Positions 12,300 to 24,080 of a stretch of 64,000 nucleotides of DNA are shown here, in pieces (the first letter of the stretch is position 1; each line of letters begins with the position of its first letter). The stretch is from Sindora glabra. Its lineage: Eukaryota > Streptophyta > Magnoliopsida > Fabales > Fabaceae. The stretch spans positions 19,635,883 to 19,699,882 of the forward strand of contig CM035230.1 of assembly GCA_020226215.1 (NCBI GenBank). Direction: 5' to 3'. The translations under genes and the position numbers were made by a program. Below the pieces are notes generated by a model, which saw only the letters and a list, made by a program, of their open reading frames with translations, searched no databases and had not been told where the DNA came from.

Positions 12300-12830
12300 T
12301 CCATTACCATGACTTTATATATCATTATATTTAATCACAGTTTATAGGCATATGATACACATTCTTTTATATGTAAAGAAATGAAATTTTCTTATAAAAA
12401 ACATCTTCCAAAATACAAATGAAGTCTTAAAAAAACATAATAACATTTTTAGTCCTTCTAATATTCATTTACTCAAATTTGATTCCAATGAAATATGAAA
12501 GTTTATTTTAATTCCCATAATATTTAATCAAGACAATTTTAGTTTTAAACTTTAACTAGTACTATTAAATTGGTAATGAAATAATTGATGAAAGTTTTTT
12601 TTTTTCCTTTTTTCACATAGCTTTTGTGGCACAAGTGTTGTTTTATCACAGTTAAAGTTTTTCCCTAGAATAAAATTTTAGTTTTTTTTGTATATTTGTT
12701 TGAATTTTTTCATTTTCATGACAAAAGATAAAATTGCTATGATTTTTAAATTTTAATGACATAATTCTCAGTATAAGTGTTAATTTGTTATAATATGAAA
12801 TAGTGATATTTCATTTATAGAGAAAGCTAG
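12300..12830. other. AT-rich spacer
   Basis: No gene, RNA or defined repeat was seen between the candidate small element and the first readable part of the CACTA transposase. Confidence 0.4.
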
Positions 12831-15800
12831 AAACTTTATTAATGATAAGGGATTGGTAAGATGCCTACATAAGAAATGTGTAAAGGTGTTATATTGGAGT
12901 TTAGAGACCTTGGAGATATACCTAATAAACATCAAATTTAATTCATTTTACACAAATTAGGTTCATTATAATGAAGAAGATGTATTAACTATCGAGGTTA
13001 TGCATAAAGCACCTCTTGATAATGCAAATAAGATGGTTGACATCGTATATACCTTCATCAACCCTTATGTCACTGATCAAGTAGTTATGAATAATGGAGA
13101 TAGGTTTGAGGATACCTTGAGGGGAAATACATTTTATAGCTAAAGCTCTAATGACCCATTCATAGAAGTTGAAATAGAATTGTATCCTAGTTGGATAATC
13201 TTTTCACCATTGAACTTTTTATAAAGCTTATGCACATGAAAATGCTACATCAATAGACTAATAAGTCATTCAATTTTCTTTTAAAATTATTAAAGGAAAC
13301 ATTTTTAAAAAAGAACAAATTGTCAAGATCGCATTATAATGCAAAGAAATGGCTCAATAAATTAGCATAAAGGTATAAGCCAATTTATATTTGCAAGTAT
13401 GATTGTACATTTTTCTAAAAAAAAGTATGTTGTAAAGAGGAATTGCCTAATTTATGGGGAAACCCATTGAATTGATAAAAACACAAAAGAGAAAAAGATG
13501 CTTTACATGGTACCATAATATTTTCTGTTAAACCTTAAGTTAAAGTAATTGTACATATTGAGGCATATGACAAAAGATATGACATGGTATCATATAGGAT
13601 GGTTAATGGAGGATGGGGTCATGTGACATTTTGTTGATGGAGAAGCTTAGTTGGATGTCAACAGAAGGTGTCTTGATTTCTTTATGAAACTAAAAAATGT
13701 TTGATTGGGTTTAAGTGCAAATGAATTCAATCCTTTTGGTAATATGAGCCAATTCTATAACATATGGCTAATAGCAACGAGCACCTACAATTTACCACTA
13801 TGAGTTTGTATCAAAGGGGTTTTTTTTATGTTAACTTTATTAATCCCTAGACCACAATCCTTGGAAAAAGACATAGATATCTTCTTAACATCATAGAAGA
13901 ACTAAAATTATTACGGAAGATGGGAGTTGAAACTTAGGATGCTACTACTAATAGCATATTTAAGATGCAATGAACATTGTCATGGACTATAAATAATTTT
14001 CCTACTTAGAGTAATCCTTCTAGGTAAAATGGATAAGAGTATAAAGCATGTTCAACTTGCAACAAAGATACCCCATCAATGCAAGTCAAAGAAAAAATAG
14101 CTTATGTTAGTTATTGTCACTTTTTTTTAGGAGTCACACATAGTGAAATAAGAAAGTGTTCAATGAAAAAAACTAAAAGAAAAGCCCCCTAAGGTAATTT
14201 ACTAATGACATTATCATGGACTAATTAAGTAAATTAGGCTGGAGACTTCCTAGAAAACACATGTAGTATGGTGGAATGAAATAGAAAAGAGTTATACATG
14301 AACTTAATTAGAGTGCAAATAGCATATTTTTTGAAATTTCTCACTGGTCCACATTGAAGTTAAGGTATAACATTGATATGATGCATATTAAGTATGACTA
14401 CAAGCATACTACTGGACATTGAACATAAAACAAAGGATATAGGTAATGCAAGATGTGATCTAGTCAACATGAATATAAGAGCAAACCTATATCTATATCA
14501 AAAAGGGAATAAGTTAATGAAACCATAGGCAAAATACATGAATATAAGAGCAAACCTATATCTATTTCAAACATATGTCTTTAACAATGATTACCATTCA
14601 TATTTCTTAATAGCTATAGCTGATATTATGTCACACTATCATAGAGGAAACATTGGAGGTAACCTACCTTATGACCCCACTTGCATTTCCTCTTAGTGTG
14701 AGATAGGTAAAATTGCTTATACTTTATCATTCATTTTTTTTATAAATATATGCTATTAACATTGTGTTATATTTAAAAGTTATATTATGTCAACTTGACA
14801 ATTTCATAACAAATTGAGGTCTTTAAATCTCCACCAAAAAATCTAAAAAAATGTACACTATTACCAATCTATTTTGATAAGATAAGTACATGGTTGTTAA
14901 TTGGTTAAAACTCAAACCACTTCACATGTGACATAGAAGTGTTAGTCAAACAACACTATAAGCCCTTCCACAAGAATTGGAGGAAGGTACTTAAGGAGCA
15001 AAGGGCACATGTTATGTAAGAAGTTTGTGTAAGTATTGTTAAATGTATTTTCCTTATTATTTTATGTTTAATAGTAAAATTATTTTATACAATAATCATA
15101 TGATTGTTACACATCTTTAAATACAATCCCATTTCAAGTTTATTTGCATATCACCCTAATAATGACGCATTATGATGTTTAGTATCATCAATTGATATTG
15201 AGATAATGCTTCATAAGCATTTCATGGAGCATAGGGGCATGATGATGTTCACAATCTGTACAGCATAAGCTAAGCGATTCCCATGAATGTGCCATTAGAT
15301 CATTGGAATAAATTATGCATGTACTTTGATAATGAGGAGCAAAGGGTAAGAATGAAGTAAATAACATAAGTTATCATTTTTAAATTTCAATTACTCACTC
15401 TTGTAATTGTAAATGTTTTGATTTGAATTAGCAAGAATTGTCCAGAAGAAATGTGAAGAACAAGTCAAAGAAAGTGTACAATGATCACTACAGATCAAAG
15501 TCCATTGTGATATAGTGACATGACAAGCTATTAAGTTAACATTCTTAAAATTTATTATTGTTGAATATATTACTAATATTGTATACCTTGTTTTAAAATT
15601 GGTATAGAGAAGTAAAAACACAAGTGAGTTGTAGCTAGTGAAGGAGAATTTTTGTAAGTATCATACATTTCAAATAGGGGAGTGGGTGCATTCAGATACC
15701 TAAACTACTTATGTAAGTAATTAAATTCTTATTTCCTAGTTTTAATTATCATAGGAAAAAACTTTTACTCATACTATTTGATTTTTATTGAAAAATCAAG

Positions 15801-17144
15801 ATCAAGATGCTAGAAATAGTCACCTAGTGATTTTTGCAATATAGTACTTCCTCTAGTAGCCCTTTAGCAAGTCTGGCACAAATTGATGAGCCTATTATTG
15901 CCGATGAGGTGCTGGACACTCGTTAAGGGCATAAGAAGGTAGTTAGTTATGTGTTTGTTAGAATGTTATATGGTACCCCTAGTAGCAACTTTTTGACTAT
16001 AGTATTTCCTTTGAGGTAGTAACAAGATGTATAATTGGATGAGGATGTGTAGAGCTACATTTTCTTGAGTCAACTATCAGGACTAGTTACTCTAGCACAC
16101 CTAAAGAGAGTTTGTGAGGCAATATAAGGCATCGAAGACCATATTAAGGCTTAATTTGCCCGATCTTGCACCGCTTCTTTCTCCTTAGATGTTGGACGTC
16201 CTTACCTTGTTAGTACCAACTAGATTCGCTCCATAGCTACCCTCGCTTCCACCCTAACCTTTATGTTTGTCTTTCAACGATGTCATTGATAACATTGATG
16301 ATTATTTAATTTGGCAACTTTTATATTATGCATTGACTTTTTATTATTAGGCATTGATGTTATAGTGATTTATTATTATATAGTATTCACAATTTTACTT
16401 TATATATTTTACTTTTTTCTTATTGTGTGTTATAATTGATATGATAATATTCCTAAATTATTAATAATTGTAAAAAAAATATCCAAAGCAATGTTGTTAA
16501 TTTACTTTATAATGCTTGCCATTGAAAATAATTTCTAAAAAATAGATATAAAATTAAAAAAAAACTTTTTATAAATGACAAATGTCATATGGATATGTAG
16601 CAAAATTAAAAAAATAATAAAAAATGATCTATATAGACAATAATGTTATCTTAATATTTTTTTTAAAAAAATAGAAAATAACTCTATACAAGCAACAATT
16701 GTCATCTTAATAGATTATCACCTATACAGACATCTTGTTGTTTGTATAAAGTTATTGTCATTGACCTTATGTAAGCAATACATCAATGACACATGTCATT
16801 TGTATAGGTCCATCTATTGTGACAACTTTGAAGTCCTTTATATAAATAACAACACACACGAGTTTATATTAAGGATTTAAATTGTAGTTGCAGTCATGGT
16901 CATTATATTGTGATGTAGATAAATGCAAAAAAATATGATTATAACGATTTAAAATTGTGAAAAATTACAAATGCAGTTTGATATGAAATTGTAATATTGT
17001 GGTCACAGGCATTTTTTTAAATCTTAGGTTTATACTAATAGCTCAATATAAATAATAATATCATTTGTAATTACCTATATTGATGACAAGTAGCTCTATG
17101 TTGATGACTTTTTGTTATTAGTCTAGGTCATGTTTCTTGTAATA
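12830..17144 (+). mobile_element. Degenerate autonomous-type CACTA (En/Spm) element
   Basis: Plus-strand protein scraps match plant CACTA elements. Around 13.1-14.1 kb is a TNP2-like transposase (Transposase_21 family): YICKYDCTFF, then NPFGNMSQFYNIW near 13,725, then LLIPRPQSLEKDIDIF at 13,838-13,886. About 14.4-14.6 kb gives NIRANLYLYQKGNK, with a direct local duplication. Around 15.4-15.95 kb there are LSRRNVKNKSKK and EPIIADEVLDTR, as in the second plant CACTA protein (Transposase_24 type). Stops and frameshifts are numerous. Between 16.5 and 16.85 kb, repeats of the type CTATACAGACA / TTGTCAT form subterminal repeats. The right end reads GTCTAGGTCATGTTTCTTGTAATA, aligned to the CACTA end at 59.7 kb, so the terminal TAGTG has decayed to TAATA. 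The left end is not found. Confidence 0.7.
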
Positions 17145-17148
17145 AAAT

Positions 17149-17229
17149 GGCAAAAATACCGGATTACGCATATTTTATAAACAATTTATCGTTTTACCGT
17201 AGTTTGGAAACAATTTACTAAAATACGCA
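17149..17229 (+). repeat. Left 81-bp terminal inverted repeat of the MULE
   Basis: It begins GGCAAAAATACCGG and ends ACTAAAATACGCA. Its inverted partner is 23,880-23,960, of exactly the same length. A third copy lies at 22,993-23,073. Confidence 0.85.
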
Positions 17230-17445
17230 GGGCGCCATTCAAAATGGCGCCCGAAGGCTTTGGAGGCGCCATTCAGAATGGTGTCCTCCTCTTGGAGGCG
17301 CCTTTTGAAGTGGCGCCCCCCAGGCGGGAGGCGCCATTCAAACTGGCGCCCTCCGTAAGGGGAAGCCGTCATTTCAAAAGGCACCCCCAGCGCCATTTTT
17401 TTGAAATTTGAATTGGGAGGCGCCATTTCATCAGGCGCCTCCCCC
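17230..17445. repeat. GGCGCC palindrome array inside left MULE end
   Basis: Nine GGCGCC sites lie within about 215 bp of otherwise ordinary plant DNA, most in the form GGCGCCATT...AATGGCGCC or GGAGGCGCC. Each pair makes a small hairpin and adjacent units can also pair with each other. Local G+C is far above the surroundings. A minus-strand open frame through it is a by-product of the repeats. Confidence 0.85.
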
Positions 17446-19250
17446 TCCTATATTATACACCCCTGCCCCTCCCCACTCCTCACTCCTCACTCCGCAACTC
17501 CGAAACCCTTTCGCAGCCGCTCTGCTTCTCTTCTTTCTTTGTAAAACTTGCAGCCATTTCCCGCAGTTCTTCATATTTTATATTCCTTCGTTCATAAATC
17601 ATCATCTGTTCTTTCTTTTGTACATTTCATTTGGAAGCATTTTCTGCTTTGGAGCAAATTTGATCCCAGTAAATTCTTACTTGGTTAGTATATTTATAAT
17701 TTTTATTTTTATGTTATATTTTTTCTAAATTAATTATTATGATTTATGACATGAAATGATGATTTAGGATTTAGAAAGAATTTTCTATTATAATTTATAA
17801 ATTTTATTTGTTTAAATTTTGATAATTTTTGTATTTATATTATAATATTTATTTTATGTTGATTATTATGATTTATGATGTGAAATGGTGATCTAGGATT
17901 TAGAAAAGATTTATACAAATTTATATGATATGTGATAGTTTATATTTTTTACTGGTTAGTATTTTTATAATTTCTGTATGTATATTATAATTTGTATTTC
18001 ATATTGATTATTATGATTTATGATGGAAAATGATGATCTAAGATTTAGAAAAAATTTATATAAATTTATGTGATCTGTGATAGTTTGTGATTTTTACTGG
18101 TTAGTATTTGTATATTTTTTACATTTACATTATAATTTTTATTTTATGTTGATTATTATGACTTATAATGTGAAATGAGGATTTAGAAAAAATTGAATCT
18201 TTAACATATTATATTTTTTAAAAAACTAACATGTTATTAACAATATTTTTTTTACAATCATTAATTATATTTTTTAATTTATTACAATATTTTAAGTGAA
18301 TTGAAGCTTTAATATACATTTTTTTAACAAAAATAAATAATTTCATATTATAATCTATAGAAAAAAAGTTAGTGATTGAATTAAATATTATTTATATAAA
18401 TATCTTTAAATTTTTGTTGATGATAATTTTTAAATATTATATTTTAAATTTAAAATACATCAACTGAAAGTTCTCAGAGGGTTTATAGTTCGTACATAAT
18501 TTATTCTTCATTTCATGTACCTTGTTGAATTTTTTCTTCTTTATTTCTTCAATCATTCTATTAAAAGTTGAAATGGAATATATTGAATAATATTAATATA
18601 ATATAATATCATATTTTTGACATAAAATTATTTTTAATGATCAAATATTTTTTTTTAAAAAATTCATGTTATGGATAACGCTAATTGAAATAACTAACTA
18701 TATATTTTAGTTTTAATGATATGAGTTAAGAATAAAAATTAATTATCTTTTAAAATTCATTAATATTTTCTTGATATAAAAATTCGAACACTATATTGTA
18801 AATTGAATATACATCAATAAAATTTGATATATATTGTTATTTTATTCCTTTAATATATTATCTTACAAAATATATTTAATTTAGCATGATTTTTGCATAA
18901 TTTTTTAATTGATACAATAATATCTAATAACTTTTACTTAGAGATTAAAGTTATTAAATTATCTAATAAATTTTTCTTTCCTGCAGAGGCTTTTTTCTGT
19001 TTGCTTCTCCGAATACTTACCGGTTAGTATTTTTAGGAATTTTATGCTTATATTATAATTTTTATTAGCCATAGTGAAAATATTTTTTATATTAGTAGAG
19101 AAATTTATTTAGAATGTTATGATATTAATAAGATAGATTTATTTATTTTATATTGATTGTTATGATTTATGATGTGAAATTATGATTTAAGATGTGAAGT
19201 TATGATTTATGAAAATTTTGTAGGAATTTATATGTAATGTGATAGGTTGT
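17446..19250 (+). other. Probable 5' leader and introns of the MULE cargo gene, with tandem repeats
   Basis: A C/T-rich stretch at 17,446-17,640 looks like a leader. From about 17,680 a diverged unit of roughly 145 bp recurs. Its marker TGATTATTATGATTTATGATG occurs, with changes, near 17,730, 17,858, 18,004, 18,149 and 19,152. Each unit is preceded by ACTGGTTAGTAT, which has the form of a splice donor, also at about 17,680, 17,950, 18,098 and 19,019. No protein can be read. I infer duplicated intron 5' parts or duplicated non-coding exons. Confidence 0.45.
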
Positions 19251-19979
19251 GCTATTAAAAGAATAACAAACGACATAAAGAAGGATGTCCTAATATAGGT
19301 CTTACGACCTAGGTGAAAGTTATATTTAGAGAATTTTTTCATATGAAATCTTAATATATCATAAGAGAGGTACTAAAAAAGATTATAGGAAATGTGAATG
19401 TAACCAAAAGTCTTAAAAAAATAGGATATTGTTATTGAAAATTTGTACTTTTTTGCATTTAAAGAGTAGATATTATAAATGGAAGAATAGTAAACGTACT
19501 TGAAAAAATTATACTATACATAGGTTTATTTAGGAAGAATTAAAATATATATGGAGGTATTGGCAATAATAATGTGTACATAATTTTGGTTGCTATTTGG
19601 TAGTAGGTGTTAACGGAGAAAAAAGCCATAAAAATAAAAAAGATAATGTATTAAAAATATTAACTAATTTAATTAGTATAATTTGTGCAAGATCACTAAG
19701 AAATATGATAATTGAAAGAGATAAACTAAACCATAGATAAGATTATATAGTCAAATTTTATATTAGTTTTGGAAAAGGAATAACATTTGCTTGGCCGAAA
19801 AAATAATCCTATTATTACGTAGAATTAATAGAATACCTTGCAAAATAGTAATACATCCTGTTCATTTTTAATTATAGTATTAAATACTAGTACACTCGTT
19901 TACGAGAACAAAATTTGTATATGAGACTATCTGTCAGTTGTGGGGGTGCAGCGAGTATTGTGCAGCTAAAAGTAAGAAG
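19250..19979. other. Non-coding interior of the MULE
   Basis: Nothing recognisable until the reading frame that begins just before 19,980. It is probably intron sequence or deleted element sequence. Confidence 0.4.
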
Positions 19980-22241
19980 ATGAAGAAAAGTTTAATTGCC
20001 TTTATATTTTCAAATGGTACAATTATTGAGGGATCAATGGGGGTAATGTACCATGGACCTCCCCTAAAGGCATTGAAATTAAGAGGATGCAGCACTATGG
20101 ATGTTTTGCGGGAGAGAATTCATGCCCGACTGAAGCTTCACAAAGATCAAGCTGTGGGGAAGATTGTTTACAGGTTTCCACAGCATCAAATAGAGGAGGT
20201 GAGACTCCAGTTACCGGTGGATGAGGAGTATTTAGGGATAGGGAGCCCTGATAGAGGAGTATTTGGGGATAGGGAGCCCTAATAGAGGAGTATTTGGGAC
20301 TCCAGTTACCGGTGGATGAGAATGTCATCCGAGGGGGGCGACTGAGGATGAGTTAGTTGGAGAGGCATTTCACTCATCTTCTAGATGATGCAGATGAGGT
20401 GACAGTGAAGAGATTCACCCGGGCTTACATTTTACGTCTCATTGGTGGGACGTTATTTCCAGACCATTCCGACACATATGTCCACCTCATGCACTTACCC
20501 TTGATCGGACACTTACATGAGGCTGGGACGTACAGTTGGGGATCTGCTTGCCCGGCCTATCTGTACAGAGAGCTTTGCAAGGCCACTGCTCCGGATTACA
20601 GGGAGATAGGAGGTTATTGCCTACTACTGCAGCTCTGGGCTTGGGATAGATTTCCCACTATCGCCCCCGCGATAGCTGTTTTAGACATACCAGAGGGGGA
20701 TGTAGGGATTAGCCCCTTAGCACGCAGGTTAGAAAATTTTTCAACTTTCACTTATAATTAAGTTTACTACGAAGTTGTTTAACTTTGTTATTGTACTTGG
20801 CAGGTGGCACTATCAGAAGACGTTTCAGGATAGTCCGACACACAGCCTACCCCATTACAGATACGTGCTGGACCATCTTTGACTTGACCAGGTATGTAAG
20901 GGATAATGGATTTCTTTATTTCAGGGCTTTGTCCATTCCATTAGCGTATTCAAATGACAACCTAAATTTGCAACTTCAGATTGTCTGGATCTCGTACACT
21001 GAGGAGGTCACTGCATCACTGCCTCAGTACTGCTTTGACGGGAGTGACACGTGGACAGCAGTGGTGCCGCTCATTCACTTTTAGATTGTCGAGTGGCACC
21101 AGCCTGATAGGGTTTTGCAGCAGTTTGGACTACGCCAGGCTATTCCAGAGCCACCGAAACAGGTGGCGAAGGTCCATTGCCTTCACTTGTCTGGTCGGCA
21201 TGACGAGGAGTGGCACATCCGCCATCAGCCGTATATTGCACTCTGGGATATCCGACGAGACTTGTGCATTATCGCTGAGCCAACGACACGCCTAGTTTTG
21301 GGAACACGATCCGATTATATAACATAGTACAAACGGGTTACCAGGCGATGTATTACACCTATTGGGGGAGCGCTAGACCTTGTGGTAATATTGCGTGCTA
21401 GTTTTTTGTATCTGATTTTCTTTAAATGCATTAGTATTATAACTAACTTTAATGTCAAAAATTTGCACAGGTAGATGAGGTTTCCACACTACATGACTTC
21501 ACTACCCCTGAGGGGCAGGCTGTGTTCACCTTCGATGCGCTTAGATCAGCGACGGAGTCCATCCTTCATGCGATTCAAGAGGTTGATCATGTGATTATTG
21601 ACTCACATGAGGAGCTAGCTCCCCAGGCCCATCATATCCCAGACCCTGCGGAGGATGACCATGATCAGCCTCGCTCTCGCCGACGACGTCGCACTGCTCC
21701 ACGACATACGTCGCAGGCTGATGTTCCGTTCGCTTCGACAGTGCAGCATATTCCACCTTCGATTGCCCAGGAGACCATGACGATGATGCTTGATGTTATT
21801 GCCTCATCTCATGTGTACCCTACTGCACCTGATGATCCTTCATCCTCCACCATGTTCCCGGCTGCACTATATGGGTCGTCATTATCCCAGATGTACCAGT
21901 TTCCTCCTGATGTTCCATCCTCATTCAAGGCATTTCCACACATACCAAGAGTTTCATCTTCATTCTATGCCTTTCCTTCCGATGACGCAGGTCCATCGCA
22001 GCCATATCGTCCTGCATTTGATTGACATACCCAGGATTAGGGATTAGTACATGGTGGCATGATGACAGACGACTCAGAGCTTGTAGATAGAGGTAGAGAT
22101 GGAGGCAGAGCGGGAGCTAGAGGTAGATGAGACACAAACATCGGGGATGTGACTCCCGAGCCTGTGCAGAGGGTTAATAGATACGGCCGCCACATTATCG
22201 ATCCTGGATGTGGGACTGGACATCACTTACGTAGACATTAG
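19980..22241 (+). pseudogene. MULE N-terminal domain / plant mobile domain (MAIN-like) pseudogene
   Basis: Part 1 (19,980-20,230) reads MKKSLIAFIFSNGTIIEGSM and KLHKDQAVGKIVYRFPQHQ, like the N-terminal domain of plant Mutator transposases. Part 2 (about 20,357-22,241) is the C-terminal half of a plant mobile domain (aminotransferase-like, MAIN/PP7-long-form type): TLFPDHSDTYVHLMHLPLI, TYSWGSACPAYLYRELCKA, LLLQLWAWDRFP. It continues across plausible introns (20,728-20,803; 20,892-20,979; 21,385-21,470) with PHYRYVLDHL, VWISYTEEV, IVEWHQPDRVLQQFG and YIALWD. A low-complexity tail with RSRRRRR and GRDGGRAGARGR follows. Breaks: an insertion of tandem repeats at 20,225-20,320, a TGA in LDHL-stop-LDQ, TAG before IVEWHQPD, and TAG/TGA in the tail. 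The N-terminal half of the mobile domain is missing. The start was chosen at the ATG opening the recognised domain. Confidence 0.75.
20202..20320 (+). repeat. Nested short tandem duplications in the PMD pseudogene
   Basis: GACTCCAGTTACCGGTGGATGA occurs at about 20,204 and again at about 20,299. Between the copies a unit of about 33 bp (GAGGAGTATTTGGGGATAGG plus AGCCCTAATA) is present two and a half times. The insertion breaks the reading frame. Confidence 0.85.
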
Positions 22242-22859
22242 CTTTCTTTTCTATGTTTGTTGTATATTTATGTACATTTATCTTACTACTTTATTGCCAA
22301 ACATCAACATTTAGGATGATTTTAATTAATACGACATTTTTAATTGCTTGCGTATTAACAATTATAAATAATAATAAACTTCAAAATCATTGCAATATTT
22401 AGTTTTTTTTTAAAAATGACGACAAGGACATCTCCCAAATATAATAACTAACATTATTAATTATCATACTTTCACAACTGTTATAATTATCTACTCTTTT
22501 TTTATTTACCATGTGAAAATAAATAAATAAAATTAAATTAATTTAATAACTTTTATATTCATAATGTGAAATATATATTTATTTTTTAATTAAATTTTTT
22601 TCTCATTATTTATTTAAATATCAAAAAATTAATAATATTAATTATAATATTTGAAGGATAAATAACCATCATCCTTGTTAATGACATTAAATGCTGTGTT
22701 TATTCAATACGTTATGAATCGAGTTCACTAAACATTTAAGAATAAAAATACGTAATATAATTATCAACATAGATAGGGATGCTGCCCATGTACAGTATCA
22801 AAATTTAAGTCTCTTGGATTCACAGTCGACACGGTCACCGGCTAATTAACTTAGAAATG
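22242..22859. other. AT-rich 3' flank of the PMD pseudogene
   Basis: Apparent 3' untranslated and spacer sequence of the element. No gene was seen. Confidence 0.4.
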
Positions 22860-23073
22860 AGGAGCGAGGGTGCCGTAGGCCAAAGGTGCCATATCGCCTG
22901 CCGTCCCTTCCCTTCAGCGCCAACGACGCCATTTCATCTACCGTACCTCTACACGCCATTTGGCGTCTCTCCATCGCTGTGTGTATCTTCTGTGCTTATT
23001 TCGATAAAATGTTTCGAAGGAACGATAAAACGAATAATAGTTTCTTAAAAAATAGTTAATTGGTACTTTTCCC
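22860..23073 (-). repeat. Third, internal copy of the MULE end with GGCGCC-like array
   Basis: The minus strand of 22,993-23,073 aligns over the same 81 bases with both outer ends: GTTTTATCGTTCC at the GTTTTACCGT position, GTACC near the tip and TGCTTATTT at the inner border. The adjacent 22,860-22,985 has degraded GGTGCC/GGCGCC/GACGCC units like those beside the outer ends. The next 9 bases (TCTCATTGC) do not match either target duplication. Confidence 0.75.
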
Positions 23074-23770
23074 TCTCATTGCCAAAATAGTTTCTTAAAA
23101 AATGAATTATAGTTTTTTTTTAAATTTTCAGCTATCTTTAACCTCGTCATTTCGCATTTACTTTGTTACAAAATAAAAATAATTTTATTGAGATAAATAT
23201 AAAGTGACAAGAATATTATTGAAATAAATACAAAATAAGAAAAATATATTTATTTCATTATATTTTTTTTCATTTTTAACAATCTTCAAATTCGTAAATA
23301 AAGAATATTATTGGATAATTCAATAAATTTACTTATGTGTAATAATATATTAAATAATTATTTGTAATAGTATAATTCCAAACATTGGAAGTTTATAATT
23401 TTGAAAATTGATAAATATTAAGTGTCATTGGATCAGATTTTGAGAGACATTAATATAAATTACGTAATTATTCTTTATTGATCCTATATTTTTAAAATAA
23501 TATTTAATTATTTACTAAATATTTATTATTTTTATTCATTATATTATTATCATTTACTACTTTCTTATTTAATTCCTATAATAAATTTATATATTAGATA
23601 TCAAAGTGGAGTTAACATATTTTTATATGACATCAAATATAATTATAAAATGAGTAATTTATTTTCAAAAATTTATTTTGAGTCACAATTATATATTATT
23701 TATTTTTAAAATTTTTATTTTCAAATGACATCAAAATTAATTATTTTTGAAAGGAAAAATTGAAAAAAAT
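23074..23770. other. AT-rich spacer between inner and outer right MULE ends
   Basis: A/T-dominated sequence without genes or recognisable motifs. Confidence 0.4.
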
Positions 23771-23772
23771 GG

Positions 23773-23960
23773 GACCGAGAGCGCCACCTTGAATGACGCC
23801 CTCAAAGGTTGCCAAAGGCGCCATCCTAGATGGTGCCCCCTCCACATGGCGCCAACCCAAATGGCGGCTCTCTCTTCCGTGCGTATTTTAGTAATAAGTT
23901 TCGAAAGGACGGTAAAACAGAAATAAATTTTGTAAAAAACGTTAAAATGGTATTTTATCC
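23773..23960 (-). repeat. Right MULE end: GGCGCC array and 81-bp terminal inverted repeat
   Basis: Positions 23,773-23,875 hold five or so GCGCC/GGCGCC/GGTGCC units in the same style as the left array. Positions 23,880-23,960 are the terminal inverted repeat, ending GGTATTTTATCC. Confidence 0.82.
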
Positions 23961-24080
23961 TAATAAAACTCAATCTCTTAAAAGGTAATGCTTCCTATAA
24001 CGTGCCCTAATCAATTTTATGGGGTAATAATTAAGAGATAGTTGGGCATTGAAATGGAAGAAATCGAGAACCTTCCTTGG

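Larger units (their letters stand above)
17149..23960 (+). mobile_element. Mutator-like element carrying a plant-mobile-domain gene
   Basis: The left end (17,149-17,229) and the inverted right end (23,960-23,880) align without gaps over 81 bases. They share GTTTTACCGT at the same offset and ACTAAAATACGCA at the inner border. The flanking 9-mers are TAATAAAAT (17,140-17,148) and TAATAAAAC (23,961-23,969), a 9-bp target duplication with one change, the size typical of Mutator-like elements. Inside each end lies an array of GGCGCC palindromes. The cargo is a broken gene with a MULE-type N-terminal domain joined to a plant mobile domain. I see no DDE transposase core or zinc finger, so the copy should be non-autonomous even apart from its stop codons. 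PMD genes are known to travel with transposons in plants, which fits. Confidence 0.82.

Noticed and set aside
17175..17426. Minus-strand open frame of 83 codons over the left MULE end
   Set aside because: It is a translation of the GGCGCC repeat array and terminal repeat; its Arg/Gly-rich phrases are repeat by-products.
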